A DNA stretch of 64,000 nucleotides from Bradyrhizobium sp. AUGA SZCCT0176. Its GTDB lineage: Bacteria > Pseudomonadota > Alphaproteobacteria > Rhizobiales > Xanthobacteraceae. This document shows positions 15,144-24,046 of the stretch, piece after piece. Below the pieces are notes generated by a model. The model had not been told where the DNA came from, searched no databases, and worked only from the letters and a program-made list of their open reading frames with translations. The DNA lies in assembly GCF_018130145.1 (NCBI RefSeq), contig NZ_JAFCMB010000006.1:248001-312000 (forward strand), read 5' to 3'. The translations under genes and the position numbers were made by a program. Every line of letters starts with the position of its first letter. The first letter of the stretch is position 1.

Positions 15144-16021
15144 GAGCGCCTCGCGAAAAGGCCGGCGGGCCGGATGAACATCATGACGATGAAGAAGGCG
15201 AAGGCGAGCACGTAGCCCCATTCGAGGTCGGAGAACAGGCCGCCGAGCGAAATGATCTCGGCGAACACGAACGCCGCGATGAAGCCGCCCACAAAGTTGC
15301 CGAGCCCGCCGAGCACGCAGATCAGGAAGGTGATCGGCCCGAACGACAGGCCGACAAAAGGATGCACGTCGTATTGCAGCACGAGGAGACAGGCAGCCAG
15401 CCCCGCCAGCGCACCGCCCAGCGCCGAGGTGACGAGGTAGATGCGCTTGGTGTCGACGCCCATCAGCGACATGATCTGGCGGTCCTGCGAGATGGCGCGG
15501 ATCGCGGTGCCGGTATAGGTGCGTGTCATGAAGAAATAGACGCTGACCATGCCGATCAGGGCTGCGGCAAAGGACAACAGCCGCGAATAGCTGAAGTGCA
15601 TCTCGCCGAGCGCCAGTACCGGCAGGCGGATGCCGAGATTGCGGAAGTCGATGCCGAAGGCGACAGTGGCAAAGCTCTGCAGGATGAACAGTACGCCGCC
15701 GGTGGCGAGCAGCTGGTTGATCGGCGGCGCGGTGAGCAGCGGCGCGATCACAATGTAGTGCAATGCTGCCCCCAGCAGCGCCACCAGCAAAATGGTCAGC
15801 GGCGCCGCCGCCCAGTACGGCAGGCCGTAAAACTGGACCAGATAGTACATGCCGTACATGCCGATCATGACCAGCTCGGCATAGCAGATCCAGGTCACGT
15901 CGATGACGCCGAAGATCAAATTGAGCCCGAGCGCCAACAGCGCCAGCACCCCGCCGAGCAGGATGCCGTTGACCACGGCTTCCAGCAGATAGATGTCGAA
16001 GATATCAAGAAATCCCTGCAT
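15140..16021 (-). CDS. livH: branched-chain amino acid-type ABC transporter permease (LivH)
   Basis: 293 residues with an N-terminal LLEAVVNGILLGGVLALLALGLNLIFGVIDV, the classic LivH opening, and a coupling loop with ISQDRQIMSLMGVDTKRIYLVT. AGGG lies about seven bases before the ATG. It pairs with LivM as a heterodimeric channel. It is separated from livF by 226 bases that contain a palindromic repeat (16067-16214), so the operon is interrupted by a likely mRNA stem-loop that may tune the permease:ATPase ratio. Confidence 0.93.
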   Translation of the reverse strand: MQGFLDIFDIYLLEAVVNGILLGGVLALLALGLNLIFGVIDVTWICYAELVMIGMYGMYYLVQFYGLPYWAAAPLTILLVALLGAALHYIVIAPLLTAPPINQLLATGGVLFILQSFATVAFGIDFRNLGIRLPVLALGEMHFSYSRLLSFAAALIGMVSVYFFMTRTYTGTAIRAISQDRQIMSLMGVDTKRIYLVTSALGGALAGLAACLLVLQYDVHPFVGLSFGPITFLICVLGGLGNFVGGFIAAFVFAEIISLGGLFSDLEWGYVLAFAFFIVMMFIRPAGLFARRS

Positions 16022-16066
16022 CGCTTTGCCCTAGACCGTGACGACATTTGGTTGAGTTGGCGCAGC

Positions 16067-16214
16067 CGTCATCCCCGGATGAGCGCATTCGCGCTCACTC
16101 GGGAGGAGCGAGCGCAGCGAGCCTCGAAGGATGGGCCACGGGTACTCATCCTTCGAGGCGCGCAAGAGCGCGCACCTACGGGTGAACGCAATTGCGTTCA
16201 TCCCGGGGATGACG
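16067..16214. repeat. palindromic repeat inside the liv operon
   Basis: Outer arms CGTCATCCCCGGATGA and TCATCCCGGGGATGACG enclose further inverted segments (GCATTCGCGC, and AACGCAATTGCGTT near the right end; CCTCGAAGGATG with CATCCTTCGAGG). It fills most of the livF-livH gap and is transcribed with the operon. Confidence 0.75.
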
Positions 16215-16247
16215 AGAGACTGTCTGAACGCGCCAAACGTCATCATG

Positions 16248-16952
<705 letters not shown>

Positions 16953-16954
16953 GC

Positions 16955-17722
16955 CTAGTCCCCTGCCCGCCGGCGCGCTTCCCCGGCCGCGGCTAGAGTC
17001 GAATCCGCATCGGTGCCGAGATAGACCTCGATCACGCGGGGATCGCTCGACACCGCACTCGGCAAGCCTTCGGAAATCTTTTCGCCGTGGTCGAGCACCA
17101 TGACGCGATCGACCACGCGCATCAGCACGCCCATGATGTGCTCGACCCAGATGATGGTGATGCCGAGTTCGTCGCGGATCCTGCGCAGCATGTCCGCCGC
17201 AGCATCCATCTCTTTCTCGTCGAGGCCGCCGAGGCTCTCGTCGGCAAGCAGAAGTTTCGGCCCGGTCGCCAGCGCTTTCGCAAGTTCGAGCTTCTTCAGG
17301 CCGGCGGCCCCGAGGCCGTCGACGGTGGCATGGCGATCGGTGGTCAGGCCGACCATATGAAGCGCCTTTTCGGCGGCCTCATCGGCCTTGGCGCGGCTGT
17401 GGCTGCCCTGGCCGTAGTAACCGGCCAGCGCCACGTTTTCGAAGATGCTGAGCCGGTGAAACGGCCGCGGGATCTGGAAGGTGCGGCCGATGCCGCGGTT
17501 GATAATGCGATGCGGCGCGACGCCCGCGATCTCCGCGCCGTCGAACAGAATCGAGCCGGCGGTCGGGACCAGCGTGCCCGACAGCATGTTGAAGATCGTG
17601 CTCTTGCCGGAGCCGTTCGGCCCGATCAGGCCGAGAATCTCGCCCTGTTCGACCCGGAACGATACGTTGTTGACCGCGGTGAAGCCGCCGAAGCGCTTCA
17701 CCAACCCGTTCACCGTCAGCAC
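16955..17722 (-). CDS. livG: branched-chain amino acid-type ABC transporter ATPase (LivG), degenerate signature
   Basis: 255 residues. Walker A GPNGSGKST is intact, and Walker B is LLLADESLGGL. The ABC signature is replaced by LGAAGLKKLELAKAL, with no LSGGQ. A subset of LivG-like proteins carries a similar LTLAGxK-type signature, so this is probably a subfamily feature, not inactivation. The H-loop is IIWVEHIMGVL. It starts 18 bases after the binding-protein gene and ends two bases before livF, so it is firmly in the operon. Cytoplasmic face of the membrane. Confidence 0.92.
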   Translation of the reverse strand: MLTVNGLVKRFGGFTAVNNVSFRVEQGEILGLIGPNGSGKSTIFNMLSGTLVPTAGSILFDGAEIAGVAPHRIINRGIGRTFQIPRPFHRLSIFENVALAGYYGQGSHSRAKADEAAEKALHMVGLTTDRHATVDGLGAAGLKKLELAKALATGPKLLLADESLGGLDEKEMDAAADMLRRIRDELGITIIWVEHIMGVLMRVVDRVMVLDHGEKISEGLPSAVSSDPRVIEVYLGTDADSTLAAAGEARRRAGD

Positions 17723-17740
17723 CCCAGATACTCCGCTAAC

Positions 17741-19051
17741 CTACTGGCTGCTGAAGGTGGTGCCCTTCGGCAGGGGCAACACGGCCTCGCGTTGCGCCTG
17801 GCTCTTCGGCCACACCACATACGACTTGTCGTCGACATACTGGATCACCACCGGGAACGAGCGTTCGTTCTGGCCGGCCATCTGCTGGCCTTCGCCGTAG
17901 AACTTGACGCCGAAGCCGAGCATGGTGCCGCCTTCCGGCAAATCGACTTCGAGCGAGGCCTTGCGCAACGCCTCGGGATCGACGCCGCCATACTTCTTGA
18001 TCGCGCGCGGCAGCACCTCGGTCATGAATACGTAGGTGTTGGACGCGGCCATGCCGACATGGGCGGAACGGATGGCGACGCCGGGTTTGGCCTTGTCGAA
18101 CTCCTCACCCACCATCTTGATCATCGGCGGCAGCTTCGGATCCATCGACTTCTGGTTGGCAAGCCAGATCGAGATCGGGTCGGTGTTGAAGACGTAGTTG
18201 ACGTCGGCGCCGAGGCCTTCCTTCAGCTTCTCGTAGACGCCATAGCCCGCGCCATGGCCGACCAGCGCGCCGAATTTCAAGCCCTGCTCGCGCGCCTGGC
18301 GCAGCAGCAGCGTGATGTCCGGGTTGTAGCCGGTGTGGAAGACCACGTCGGGCCGGCCGCGCTTCAGCTTGGTGACGAGCGCGGAAAGATCCGGCGCTGT
18401 GGCGGAATAGCCCTCCTTCAGGACGACGTTGAAGCCGGCCTTCTTGGCGCCCGCCTCGTTGCCCTTCGACACGTCGACGCCATAGGCGCCGTCCTCATGG
18501 ATGATCGCAACCCGCAGGTCCTTCGGCTCCTTGCCGAACTTTTCCTTGGAGTTCTGGGCGATGAAATCCATCGTCATCAGGCCGAACTGATCGCCACTGG
18601 CCTGCGGGCGGAAGATATATTTGAAATTCTTGTCGGCGAGCACCGCCGAGGAAATGCAGGTGGTGATCCACATGAACTTCTTCAGCTGCTCGACGCGGGC
18701 GGCCACCGGCACGCATTGCGCCGACGAGAAGAAGCCGAGCAGCATGTCGACCTTTTCCTGCTCGACGAGGCGGATCGCCTCGTTGATGGCGACATCGGGC
18801 TTGCTCTGCGCGTCGGCGTAAACCGCCTCGATCTTGTAGCCTTCGACGCCGGTCTTGCTGAAATGGTCGAGCATGATCTTGGCGCCGGTGTATTGCAGCT
18901 CGGAACCGCCGCCGGCGAGCGGGCCGGTCAGGTCGTAGATCACGCCGATCTTGATTTTCTTTTCCTGAGCTTCGGCGGCAACCGCCATCCCCAGCACCGC
19001 CACCGCGGCGGACAGCCCGACAAACAGGCGTGCAACCTTGTGCCCCGGCAT
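17741..19051 (-). CDS. branched-chain amino acid-type ABC transporter substrate-binding protein
   Basis: 436 residues from MPGHKVARLF, with GGGAGG seven bases upstream; an earlier in-frame ATG (19183) is rejected. The signal peptide ends near AVAAEAQE, followed by KIKIGVIYDLTGPLAGGGSE, the usual N-terminus of periplasmic-binding type I (LivJ/LivK) proteins. It delivers solute to LivHM in the periplasm. At about 410 mature residues it is longer than LivJ (about 345) and closer to amide, urea or aromatic-acid binders, so the substrate is uncertain. First gene of the operon; regulation is likely by the divergent GntR protein through the repeats at 19109-19280. Confidence 0.9.
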   Translation of the reverse strand: MPGHKVARLFVGLSAAVAVLGMAVAAEAQEKKIKIGVIYDLTGPLAGGGSELQYTGAKIMLDHFSKTGVEGYKIEAVYADAQSKPDVAINEAIRLVEQEKVDMLLGFFSSAQCVPVAARVEQLKKFMWITTCISSAVLADKNFKYIFRPQASGDQFGLMTMDFIAQNSKEKFGKEPKDLRVAIIHEDGAYGVDVSKGNEAGAKKAGFNVVLKEGYSATAPDLSALVTKLKRGRPDVVFHTGYNPDITLLLRQAREQGLKFGALVGHGAGYGVYEKLKEGLGADVNYVFNTDPISIWLANQKSMDPKLPPMIKMVGEEFDKAKPGVAIRSAHVGMAASNTYVFMTEVLPRAIKKYGGVDPEALRKASLEVDLPEGGTMLGFGVKFYGEGQQMAGQNERSFPVVIQYVDDKSYVVWPKSQAQREAVLPLPKGTTFSSQ

Positions 19052-19108
19052 CAAATCCTCCCTGTATATGGTGCGATGCACCTTTTTGTTTTTGTCGTAT
19101 CTTTTTTC

Positions 19109-19138
19109 GACATCACACGGGTAGCGCCGTGTGATGTC
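19109..19138. promoter_or_regulatory. perfect 12-bp inverted repeat upstream of the liv operon
   Basis: GACATCACACGG and CCGTGTGATGTC are separated by six bases, 58 bases before the binding-protein start codon. It may be an operator for the divergent GntR regulator or a stem in the 5' leader. No U-run follows, so it does not look like a terminator. Confidence 0.55.
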
Positions 19139-19223
19139 AAGGCAATAACCAAGGTTACACTGTCGCGGCACCTCGGCATCCAAAAAAATATCAGTCGCAG
19201 CACAACCGATGCGCGCAGCTGCT

Positions 19224-19280
19224 CAATCATCGGATGTTAAACATCGGATGATTGCTAGCATACATCACCCATGCTAGCAA
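19224..19280. promoter_or_regulatory. paired inverted repeats in the gntR / liv intergenic region
   Basis: CAATCATC (19224-19231) pairs with GATGATTG (19247-19254), and TTGCTAGCAT (19252-19261) with ATGCTAGCAA (19271-19280). CATCGGATG also occurs twice in direct orientation between them. These lie just upstream of gntR and probably form its autoregulatory operators. Confidence 0.5.
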
Positions 19281-19326
19281 ATCGCAAATCTCAGCCAAAT
19301 CTCAACAACGTCAAGAGGAGAAGGAG

Positions 19327-20154
19327 GTGGCCAAGCCGAAGAGCGCCGACAAGCGTGTCAAGCCGGGGCGCATTCGCAACGTGTTGACGACACTCGGCCG
19401 CGAAATTGCGCAGGATCTCATTCCGGTCGGAGCGGCCTTGCCACCGGAGCCGGATCTCGAAACCCGCTTCGGCGTCGGACGCGGCGTGGTGCGGGAGGCC
19501 ATCAAGACGCTCGCCGCAAAGGGACTGGTCAGCGTCCGCCCCCGGCATGGCACCCACGTGCTTCCGCGCAGTGAATGGAGCCTGCTCGACCGCGACGTTC
19601 TGAGCTGGCTGGTCGGCAAGGACGAGCCGGGCCGCGATCTTCTGCTGGCAATCCAGGAAGTCCGCTCGATCATCGAGCCGGCGGCCGCAGCGCTCGCCGC
19701 CGAGCGCGCCACCAAGAACGACCGCTGGCGGATCAATGCGGCTTTGGCCGCGATGGAAACCGCGCAGGACCAGGCGAGCACCATCGCCGCGGACAAGGCG
19801 TTTCATCTCGCGATCCTCGACGCCACGCACAACCCGGTGCTGCAAGGCTTCCGTGGCGCCATCGACACCATCCTGAGCACGGTCTTCATTGTCGCGGTGG
19901 GCAGCGCCGGCTGGTTCCGGGACAATATGCCCAATCATGCCGCCGCCGCACGCGCGATCGAGAGCGGCGACGCCGAGAAGGCGCGGATCGCGATGGAGCG
20001 GGTGCTTGGCTACACCAAATTCAAACTGTCGAACCGCAAGACGGCGACCGCCGCCGAGCGACGGTCGGCCGGCACGGTCGCAAGCACGCCAACGAAAAGA
20101 GCAATCGTCAAGAAGGCGAGCGCCAACAAAAAGCGAAAGCGCCACGTGTCGTAG
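19327..20154 (+). CDS. GntR family transcriptional regulator, FadR/FCD subfamily
   Basis: 275 residues from a GTG start preceded by AGGAGAAGGAG; a TTG start 25 codons earlier lies inside an inverted repeat and is less likely. The winged helix (PEPDLETRFGVGRGVVREAIKTLAAKGLVSVRPRHGTHVLP) is standard GntR, followed by an all-helical FCD ligand domain with metal-binding-type residues (DKAFHLAIL, NHAAAARAIESGD). The C-terminal 40 residues are Lys/Arg/Ala-rich, an unusual basic tail. It is divergent from the liv operon and most likely represses it, with relief by the transported compound or a catabolite. Confidence 0.9.
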   Translation: MAKPKSADKRVKPGRIRNVLTTLGREIAQDLIPVGAALPPEPDLETRFGVGRGVVREAIKTLAAKGLVSVRPRHGTHVLPRSEWSLLDRDVLSWLVGKDEPGRDLLLAIQEVRSIIEPAAAALAAERATKNDRWRINAALAAMETAQDQASTIAADKAFHLAILDATHNPVLQGFRGAIDTILSTVFIVAVGSAGWFRDNMPNHAAAARAIESGDAEKARIAMERVLGYTKFKLSNRKTATAAERRSAGTVASTPTKRAIVKKASANKKRKRHVS

Positions 20155-20180
20155 TATAAAACGCTCGACCCATGTCCTCG

Positions 20181-20891
20181 CTACGCCGCAAACTGCGCCT
20201 CAATGAACGCCGTCACGAAGCGTGGCATCGCTGAGGTGAGATCGCGCGTTCCGCGCACCAGATGAATGGCCGATAATTCGGGCGATTGCTGCAAAGCGAG
20301 ATTGGCCTCGATCCGGCTGCGCAATGCCTCGCCCGATATATCGACGTGCAACAGCCGGATCATTGCCAGCGCCGGGCCGGTGTAGACGCAATGCCAATCC
20401 GGATCGCTCCGGTATTCCCCCGGCACGAGACCGGTTTCTTCCTCGAGCTCGCGCGCCACACTGCCGGATATGTCGAGCGCGCCATCCCTGACGTCGTCGA
20501 GATCGGGCGTGCCTGACGGAAAATAGATTCGTCCGGCGTTGGAGGTGTGCTGGCCCATCTCGCCGAGCACGAATGCGCCGTCAGCGCAGCGCAGCGCGCC
20601 CATCCCAAAACCGTTGAACACGTCCCGGTCCGGAAAGCCCCAGTCACGCCAGGCCAGGAAGCTCGCGAAATCAGTCTCGAAATAGCCGGCCGTGAGGTGA
20701 CTGCCGGCAAACACAGGATGGCGTCCGAGCAGCACGCGCCCGTTCCACAGTTCGGGATTGTCGCGCTGCGCCTGCGCGAAATGCGCATCGATCTCCGCCC
20801 GCCGCGCGGCGGCGAACGGCCATGACCAGGATTCGACCGGCAGATCGAGCGAGGTAACGCGATGAATGACCGGTGGTGTCGTGCCATTCAT
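20181..20891 (-). CDS. Nudix-like hydrolase, degenerate Nudix box
   Basis: 236 residues. The region GALDISGSVARELEEETGLVPGEY has the C-terminal half of the Nudix box (REL-EE-TG), but the first conserved Glu five residues after the Gly is not in place. Flanking strands (FNGFGMGALRCADGAFVLGEMGQHTSNAGRIYFPSGTPD) resemble the fold. Nudix enzymes hydrolyse nucleoside diphosphates linked to another group; the substrate here is unknown. It converges with gntR, with 26 bases between the stops, and lies downstream of an SBP gene on the same strand. A non-catalytic member is possible. Confidence 0.7.
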   Translation of the reverse strand: MNGTTPPVIHRVTSLDLPVESWSWPFAAARRAEIDAHFAQAQRDNPELWNGRVLLGRHPVFAGSHLTAGYFETDFASFLAWRDWGFPDRDVFNGFGMGALRCADGAFVLGEMGQHTSNAGRIYFPSGTPDLDDVRDGALDISGSVARELEEETGLVPGEYRSDPDWHCVYTGPALAMIRLLHVDISGEALRSRIEANLALQQSPELSAIHLVRGTRDLTSAMPRFVTAFIEAQFAA

Positions 20892-20934
20892 CGCCGCATC
20901 ACTTCCGACATTGCGTCACGCACGACTTCACGTG

Positions 20935-21963
20935 TTATTTGGCGCTCGAGCCGGTCGTCTTCTTGACCTGATCGACATATTTGTTGGTGTAGGTCTTGGT
21001 GACGTCGATGTTGGCTTTTGCCACCTCGGGTGAGCTTTCGCTGAACACCGCCAGCACCGCATCCGCGCCCTTCGGGTCCATCTTGCCGTTCAGCGAATAC
21101 ATCGGGATCGTGTTCTTCAGCGCCGCCAGATACAGCTCCTTGTTCTTGCCGACGATCTCTTCCGGCATTTTCGCCATGATCTCTTCCGGCGAATGGGAGT
21201 GAATCCAGGTCAGCGTGTTGACGATCGCCGTGGTCAAAGCCTGCACTTCCTTCTCGTGGGATTTGATCCATGCCGCCGTGGTGTAGAGCGAGCCGCCCGG
21301 ATATTCGCCGCCGAACACTTCGAGCGTATCCTTTTGCGTCCGGGTGTCGCTGAGGATCTTGAGGTCGGGATAGCTGCCCTGCAGCACCGTGACCGATGGA
21401 TCCAGCATCACGGCCGCGTCGATCTGACCCTGCTGCATCGCCGCGACAGCGGTGGCGCCAAGGCCGACGCCGATCACCGAGGCGCTGGTCGGATCAAGGC
21501 CGTTTTTCTTGAGCAGATACTTCAGGAAGAAGTCGGTCGAGGATCCCGGCGCGCTGACGCCGACCTTCTTGCCGGCGAGATCCTTGATCGAGTTGATTTC
21601 CTTGTTGTGCGAGGGCGACACGACAAGCACCAGCCCGGGATAGCGGTCATAGACCACGAACGACACCAGCTCCTGCTTCTTGGCCGCCAGATTGACGCAA
21701 TGGTCGAAATAGCCGGAAACCACGTCGGCGCTGCCGCCCAGCACGGCCTTCAGTGCATCCGAGCCGCCCTTGAGATCGACCAGCTCGACGGCAAGGCCGG
21801 CTTTTTCGTATTCGCCGAGCTGCCTGGCCAGCACCGTCGGCAGATAGCACAGGCAGGACCCGCCCCCGATCGCGATGGTGACCTTGCTTTGCGCTGCGGC
21901 AAAGCCTGACGTCAGGACCAGCGCCAGCAGCGCCCCGGCCAGCCGGCCAACAATTTTCTTCAT
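20935..21963 (-). CDS. NMT1/TauA-type ABC transporter substrate-binding protein
   Basis: 342 residues with signal peptide MKKIVGRLAGALLALVLTSGFAAAQ, then TIAIGGGSCLCYLPTVLARQLGEYEKAGLAVELVDLKGG, typical of the NMT1/SsuA/TauA fold that binds sulfonates, nitrate, pyrimidine precursors or similar. Two close cysteines (SCLC) lie near the mature N-terminus, and DHCVN carries a third. No permease or ATPase is directly beside it. The SsuBC-type pair at 24047-25656 on the same strand is the obvious partner, separated by a cupin gene and an MFS gene. Confidence 0.88.
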   Translation of the reverse strand: MKKIVGRLAGALLALVLTSGFAAAQSKVTIAIGGGSCLCYLPTVLARQLGEYEKAGLAVELVDLKGGSDALKAVLGGSADVVSGYFDHCVNLAAKKQELVSFVVYDRYPGLVLVVSPSHNKEINSIKDLAGKKVGVSAPGSSTDFFLKYLLKKNGLDPTSASVIGVGLGATAVAAMQQGQIDAAVMLDPSVTVLQGSYPDLKILSDTRTQKDTLEVFGGEYPGGSLYTTAAWIKSHEKEVQALTTAIVNTLTWIHSHSPEEIMAKMPEEIVGKNKELYLAALKNTIPMYSLNGKMDPKGADAVLAVFSESSPEVAKANIDVTKTYTNKYVDQVKKTTGSSAK

Positions 21964-22171
21964 GGTTTCCTCCGATGGGTTGCCGACAGGATAATGCAGT
22001 GCACAGGCCTTGAGAAGGCGACTTTGCCGACAATGCGAGGGCCATTATTGCAACGCTGGTCCGCTCGCTGCGGTTTATTCCATCGCAGATGCGTGGTCTT
22101 TCGTCGCGCTGGCGAAGTGCGGCTTCGCGGCGTAGCATTCCGCCGCAAAAGTTTCCCTGGGAGGACTATCC

Positions 22172-22621
22172 ATGAATCGTATCGCCATCACCTTGTCAAT
22201 TGCCACCGCCTTTGCCGCCGGCTGCGGCGTCACGCATCTGCTGCGCCCTGCCCTTGCCGCCGAAAACATCACCGCGCAGGTCATCTCGACCGGCGATCTC
22301 GAAGGGGACAAGCTGTCTCCTCTCAACGCCGGCGGCATGCGCAACAAAATGCTGGTCTCCGCGGATGGCGTGACCATCGCGATCCAGGATGGCAGCCCGC
22401 CGAAGCATCTGCATGCCAACGCCAACGAGATTCAGTACATCCTCGAAGGCACCGGAACGATCTGGCTTGGCGACAAGGAAGTGACGGTGAAGCCGGGCGA
22501 CCTCGTCGTCATCCCCAAAGGCACCCCGCATGGCGGTACCAAGCCTGTCGGCCGCACCATCAAGGCGATCGCGATCAAGACCCCGCCGCAGGCGCCGGAT
22601 GACACGAAGATCTTGAACTGA
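22172..22621 (+). CDS. exported single-domain cupin protein
   Basis: 149 residues: an N-terminal signal or anchor (MNRIAITLSIATAFAAGCGV...ALAAE) and one cupin domain. Cupin motif 1 is HLHANANEIQYILEGTG, which supplies two His and one Glu ligands. Motif 2 is PGDLVVIPKGTPHGG, which supplies the third His. A bound metal is therefore expected. GGGAGG lies nine bases before the ATG. A Cys at position 19 could make it a lipoprotein, though the lipobox (AAGC) is followed by a second hydrophobic run. The reaction is unknown. It ends at a strong hairpin and converges on the MFS gene. Confidence 0.85.
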   Translation: MNRIAITLSIATAFAAGCGVTHLLRPALAAENITAQVISTGDLEGDKLSPLNAGGMRNKMLVSADGVTIAIQDGSPPKHLHANANEIQYILEGTGTIWLGDKEVTVKPGDLVVIPKGTPHGGTKPVGRTIKAIAIKTPPQAPDDTKILN

Positions 22622-22630
22622 GGGTATCAC

Positions 22631-22659
22631 CGTCGTCCCGGCTCAGGGCCGGGACGACG
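22631..22659. terminator. perfect 12-bp hairpin between convergent cupin and MFS genes
   Basis: CGTCGTCCCGGC and GCCGGGACGACG surround a five-base loop, ten bases after the cupin stop. No U-run follows. It shares the GTCGTCCCGGC arm with the 44-bp palindrome at 55767-55810, so it is both a likely 3'-end stabiliser and a member of a repeat family. Confidence 0.55.
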
Positions 22660-22666
22660 AGAGACC

Positions 22667-23911
22667 CTACCCCCGCCCCTCCGCCGCGGCCGGCCGCCCG
22701 CGCTGGACCACGATTACCGCCGCGATCAGCTGTAGCGCGATGCAGAGCGCAATGGGCGTCTCGTACCCGCCGGTCCAGCTCTGAACGACACCGAGAAAGG
22801 CGGGCCCCAATGAGCCAATGGTTCCGCTGATCGCATTCGACAGCCCCATGACGACGACAAAGCTCGCGGCGCTGAACTCGCGATGCATGATGAGCGGCGG
22901 CAGTGTGATGAGATTGCCGACCGAAAAGCCGAATACCGCGCAGGCAGCCAGTACAATCGGAATCGCATCGAAATGCAGGATGCTCAGGAGTGCTGCCGCC
23001 TGACTGACGATCGAGATAGCGGTGACGCGCCGCGGATCGAATCGGTCGACGACCATGCCGAGGCCGAAGCGGCCGGCGATCGCCATCAATGTCATCACCG
23101 AAACCGCCAGACCCGCATTGGCGCGGCCGATCTTCGGCTCGAGCATGGCGATCTGGTGCACGATAAAACCGATCTGGGCCACGAGCGCCAATGCAAACGG
23201 GATTGAGATGGTCCAGAACGCGACGCGGCGGATGAGCTTTGCGCGCGAAATATCGCTCGGGACAGAAGGCGTTTCGGCATGCAGCGGATCAGCCGGACCT
23301 CCGGCCGATGGCGGGCCGATCCAGGCGACCGTGACAGGTACGAGAACGGCGACCATGACCGCTGTTCCGGTCATCATCGCGGCGGCAAAGCCGAACCGTT
23401 CGACCAGATACACCAGCGAGGGCGTCACGATGACGCCGCTAAAACTGGCGCCAGTGAAGGCCAGGCTGATGGCGAGACCGCGGCGGCGGACGAACCAGAG
23501 GCTCACGATGGTCGCGCTCACGATCGTCCCCATCCCGATCCATCCGAGCGACATCAGGGCAAACGCGATGTAGAGCTGCCAGGGGGTGGCCGCGAACGCG
23601 AGCAGCGTCATCGACGCCGTCAGTGCCGCAATTCCGAACAAGACGAGCCGCCGCGGACCCAGCCGGGTCATGAGTTCGTTGGTAAACGTCGCGAAAATGT
23701 TGGCAAGCAGGAGCGACACCGTGCTCGCGCCCGAAATGAGCGCGGCCGGCCAGCCGTTCAGACGCTGCAGTTCGGCCAGGTAGACGCCATGACCGTAAAG
23801 GCCGAAGCCGAACAGAAACAGCGCCATGAGGAAACAGGCGAGCACGACGCGCCAGCCGGCGTAGCGCAGCAAGGTCTCATCGGATTGGCCTGCGTCCTGT
23901 GCGGGGATCAT
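22667..23911 (-). CDS. MFS transporter (12-helix, monocarboxylate/oxalate-formate-like)
   Basis: 414 residues with twelve hydrophobic spans and a central cytoplasmic loop (about 195-225). MFS motif A-like VDRFDPRRVTAISI follows helix 8 and MTRLGPRRLVLFGI follows helix 2. The pattern LYGHGVYLAELQRLNGW resembles the OFA/MCT-type carriers of organic acids. The substrate is not readable. It lies on the same strand as the SsuBC-type ABC genes upstream, with a 135-base gap, and may belong to the same catabolic locus as the SBP at 20935. Confidence 0.85.
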   Translation of the reverse strand: MIPAQDAGQSDETLLRYAGWRVVLACFLMALFLFGFGLYGHGVYLAELQRLNGWPAALISGASTVSLLLANIFATFTNELMTRLGPRRLVLFGIAALTASMTLLAFAATPWQLYIAFALMSLGWIGMGTIVSATIVSLWFVRRRGLAISLAFTGASFSGVIVTPSLVYLVERFGFAAAMMTGTAVMVAVLVPVTVAWIGPPSAGGPADPLHAETPSVPSDISRAKLIRRVAFWTISIPFALALVAQIGFIVHQIAMLEPKIGRANAGLAVSVMTLMAIAGRFGLGMVVDRFDPRRVTAISIVSQAAALLSILHFDAIPIVLAACAVFGFSVGNLITLPPLIMHREFSAASFVVVMGLSNAISGTIGSLGPAFLGVVQSWTGGYETPIALCIALQLIAAVIVVQRGRPAAAEGRG

Positions 23912-24046
23912 TTGCTTTCGCGCGGTCGCGCCGATCGAAGCCGCGCATGGGTCGGCCCGGCTTGATCATGCGTCAGTTCGCTCGCCGAAGGCGAGTAACA
24001 ATTAAGCAGACGTCTGTAACAAGGCCGCGGCCTCCGACGGCGTCGA

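Noticed and set aside
17087..19240. 717-codon open frame on the plus strand
   Set aside because: Shadow of livG and the binding-protein gene; low-complexity and no motif.
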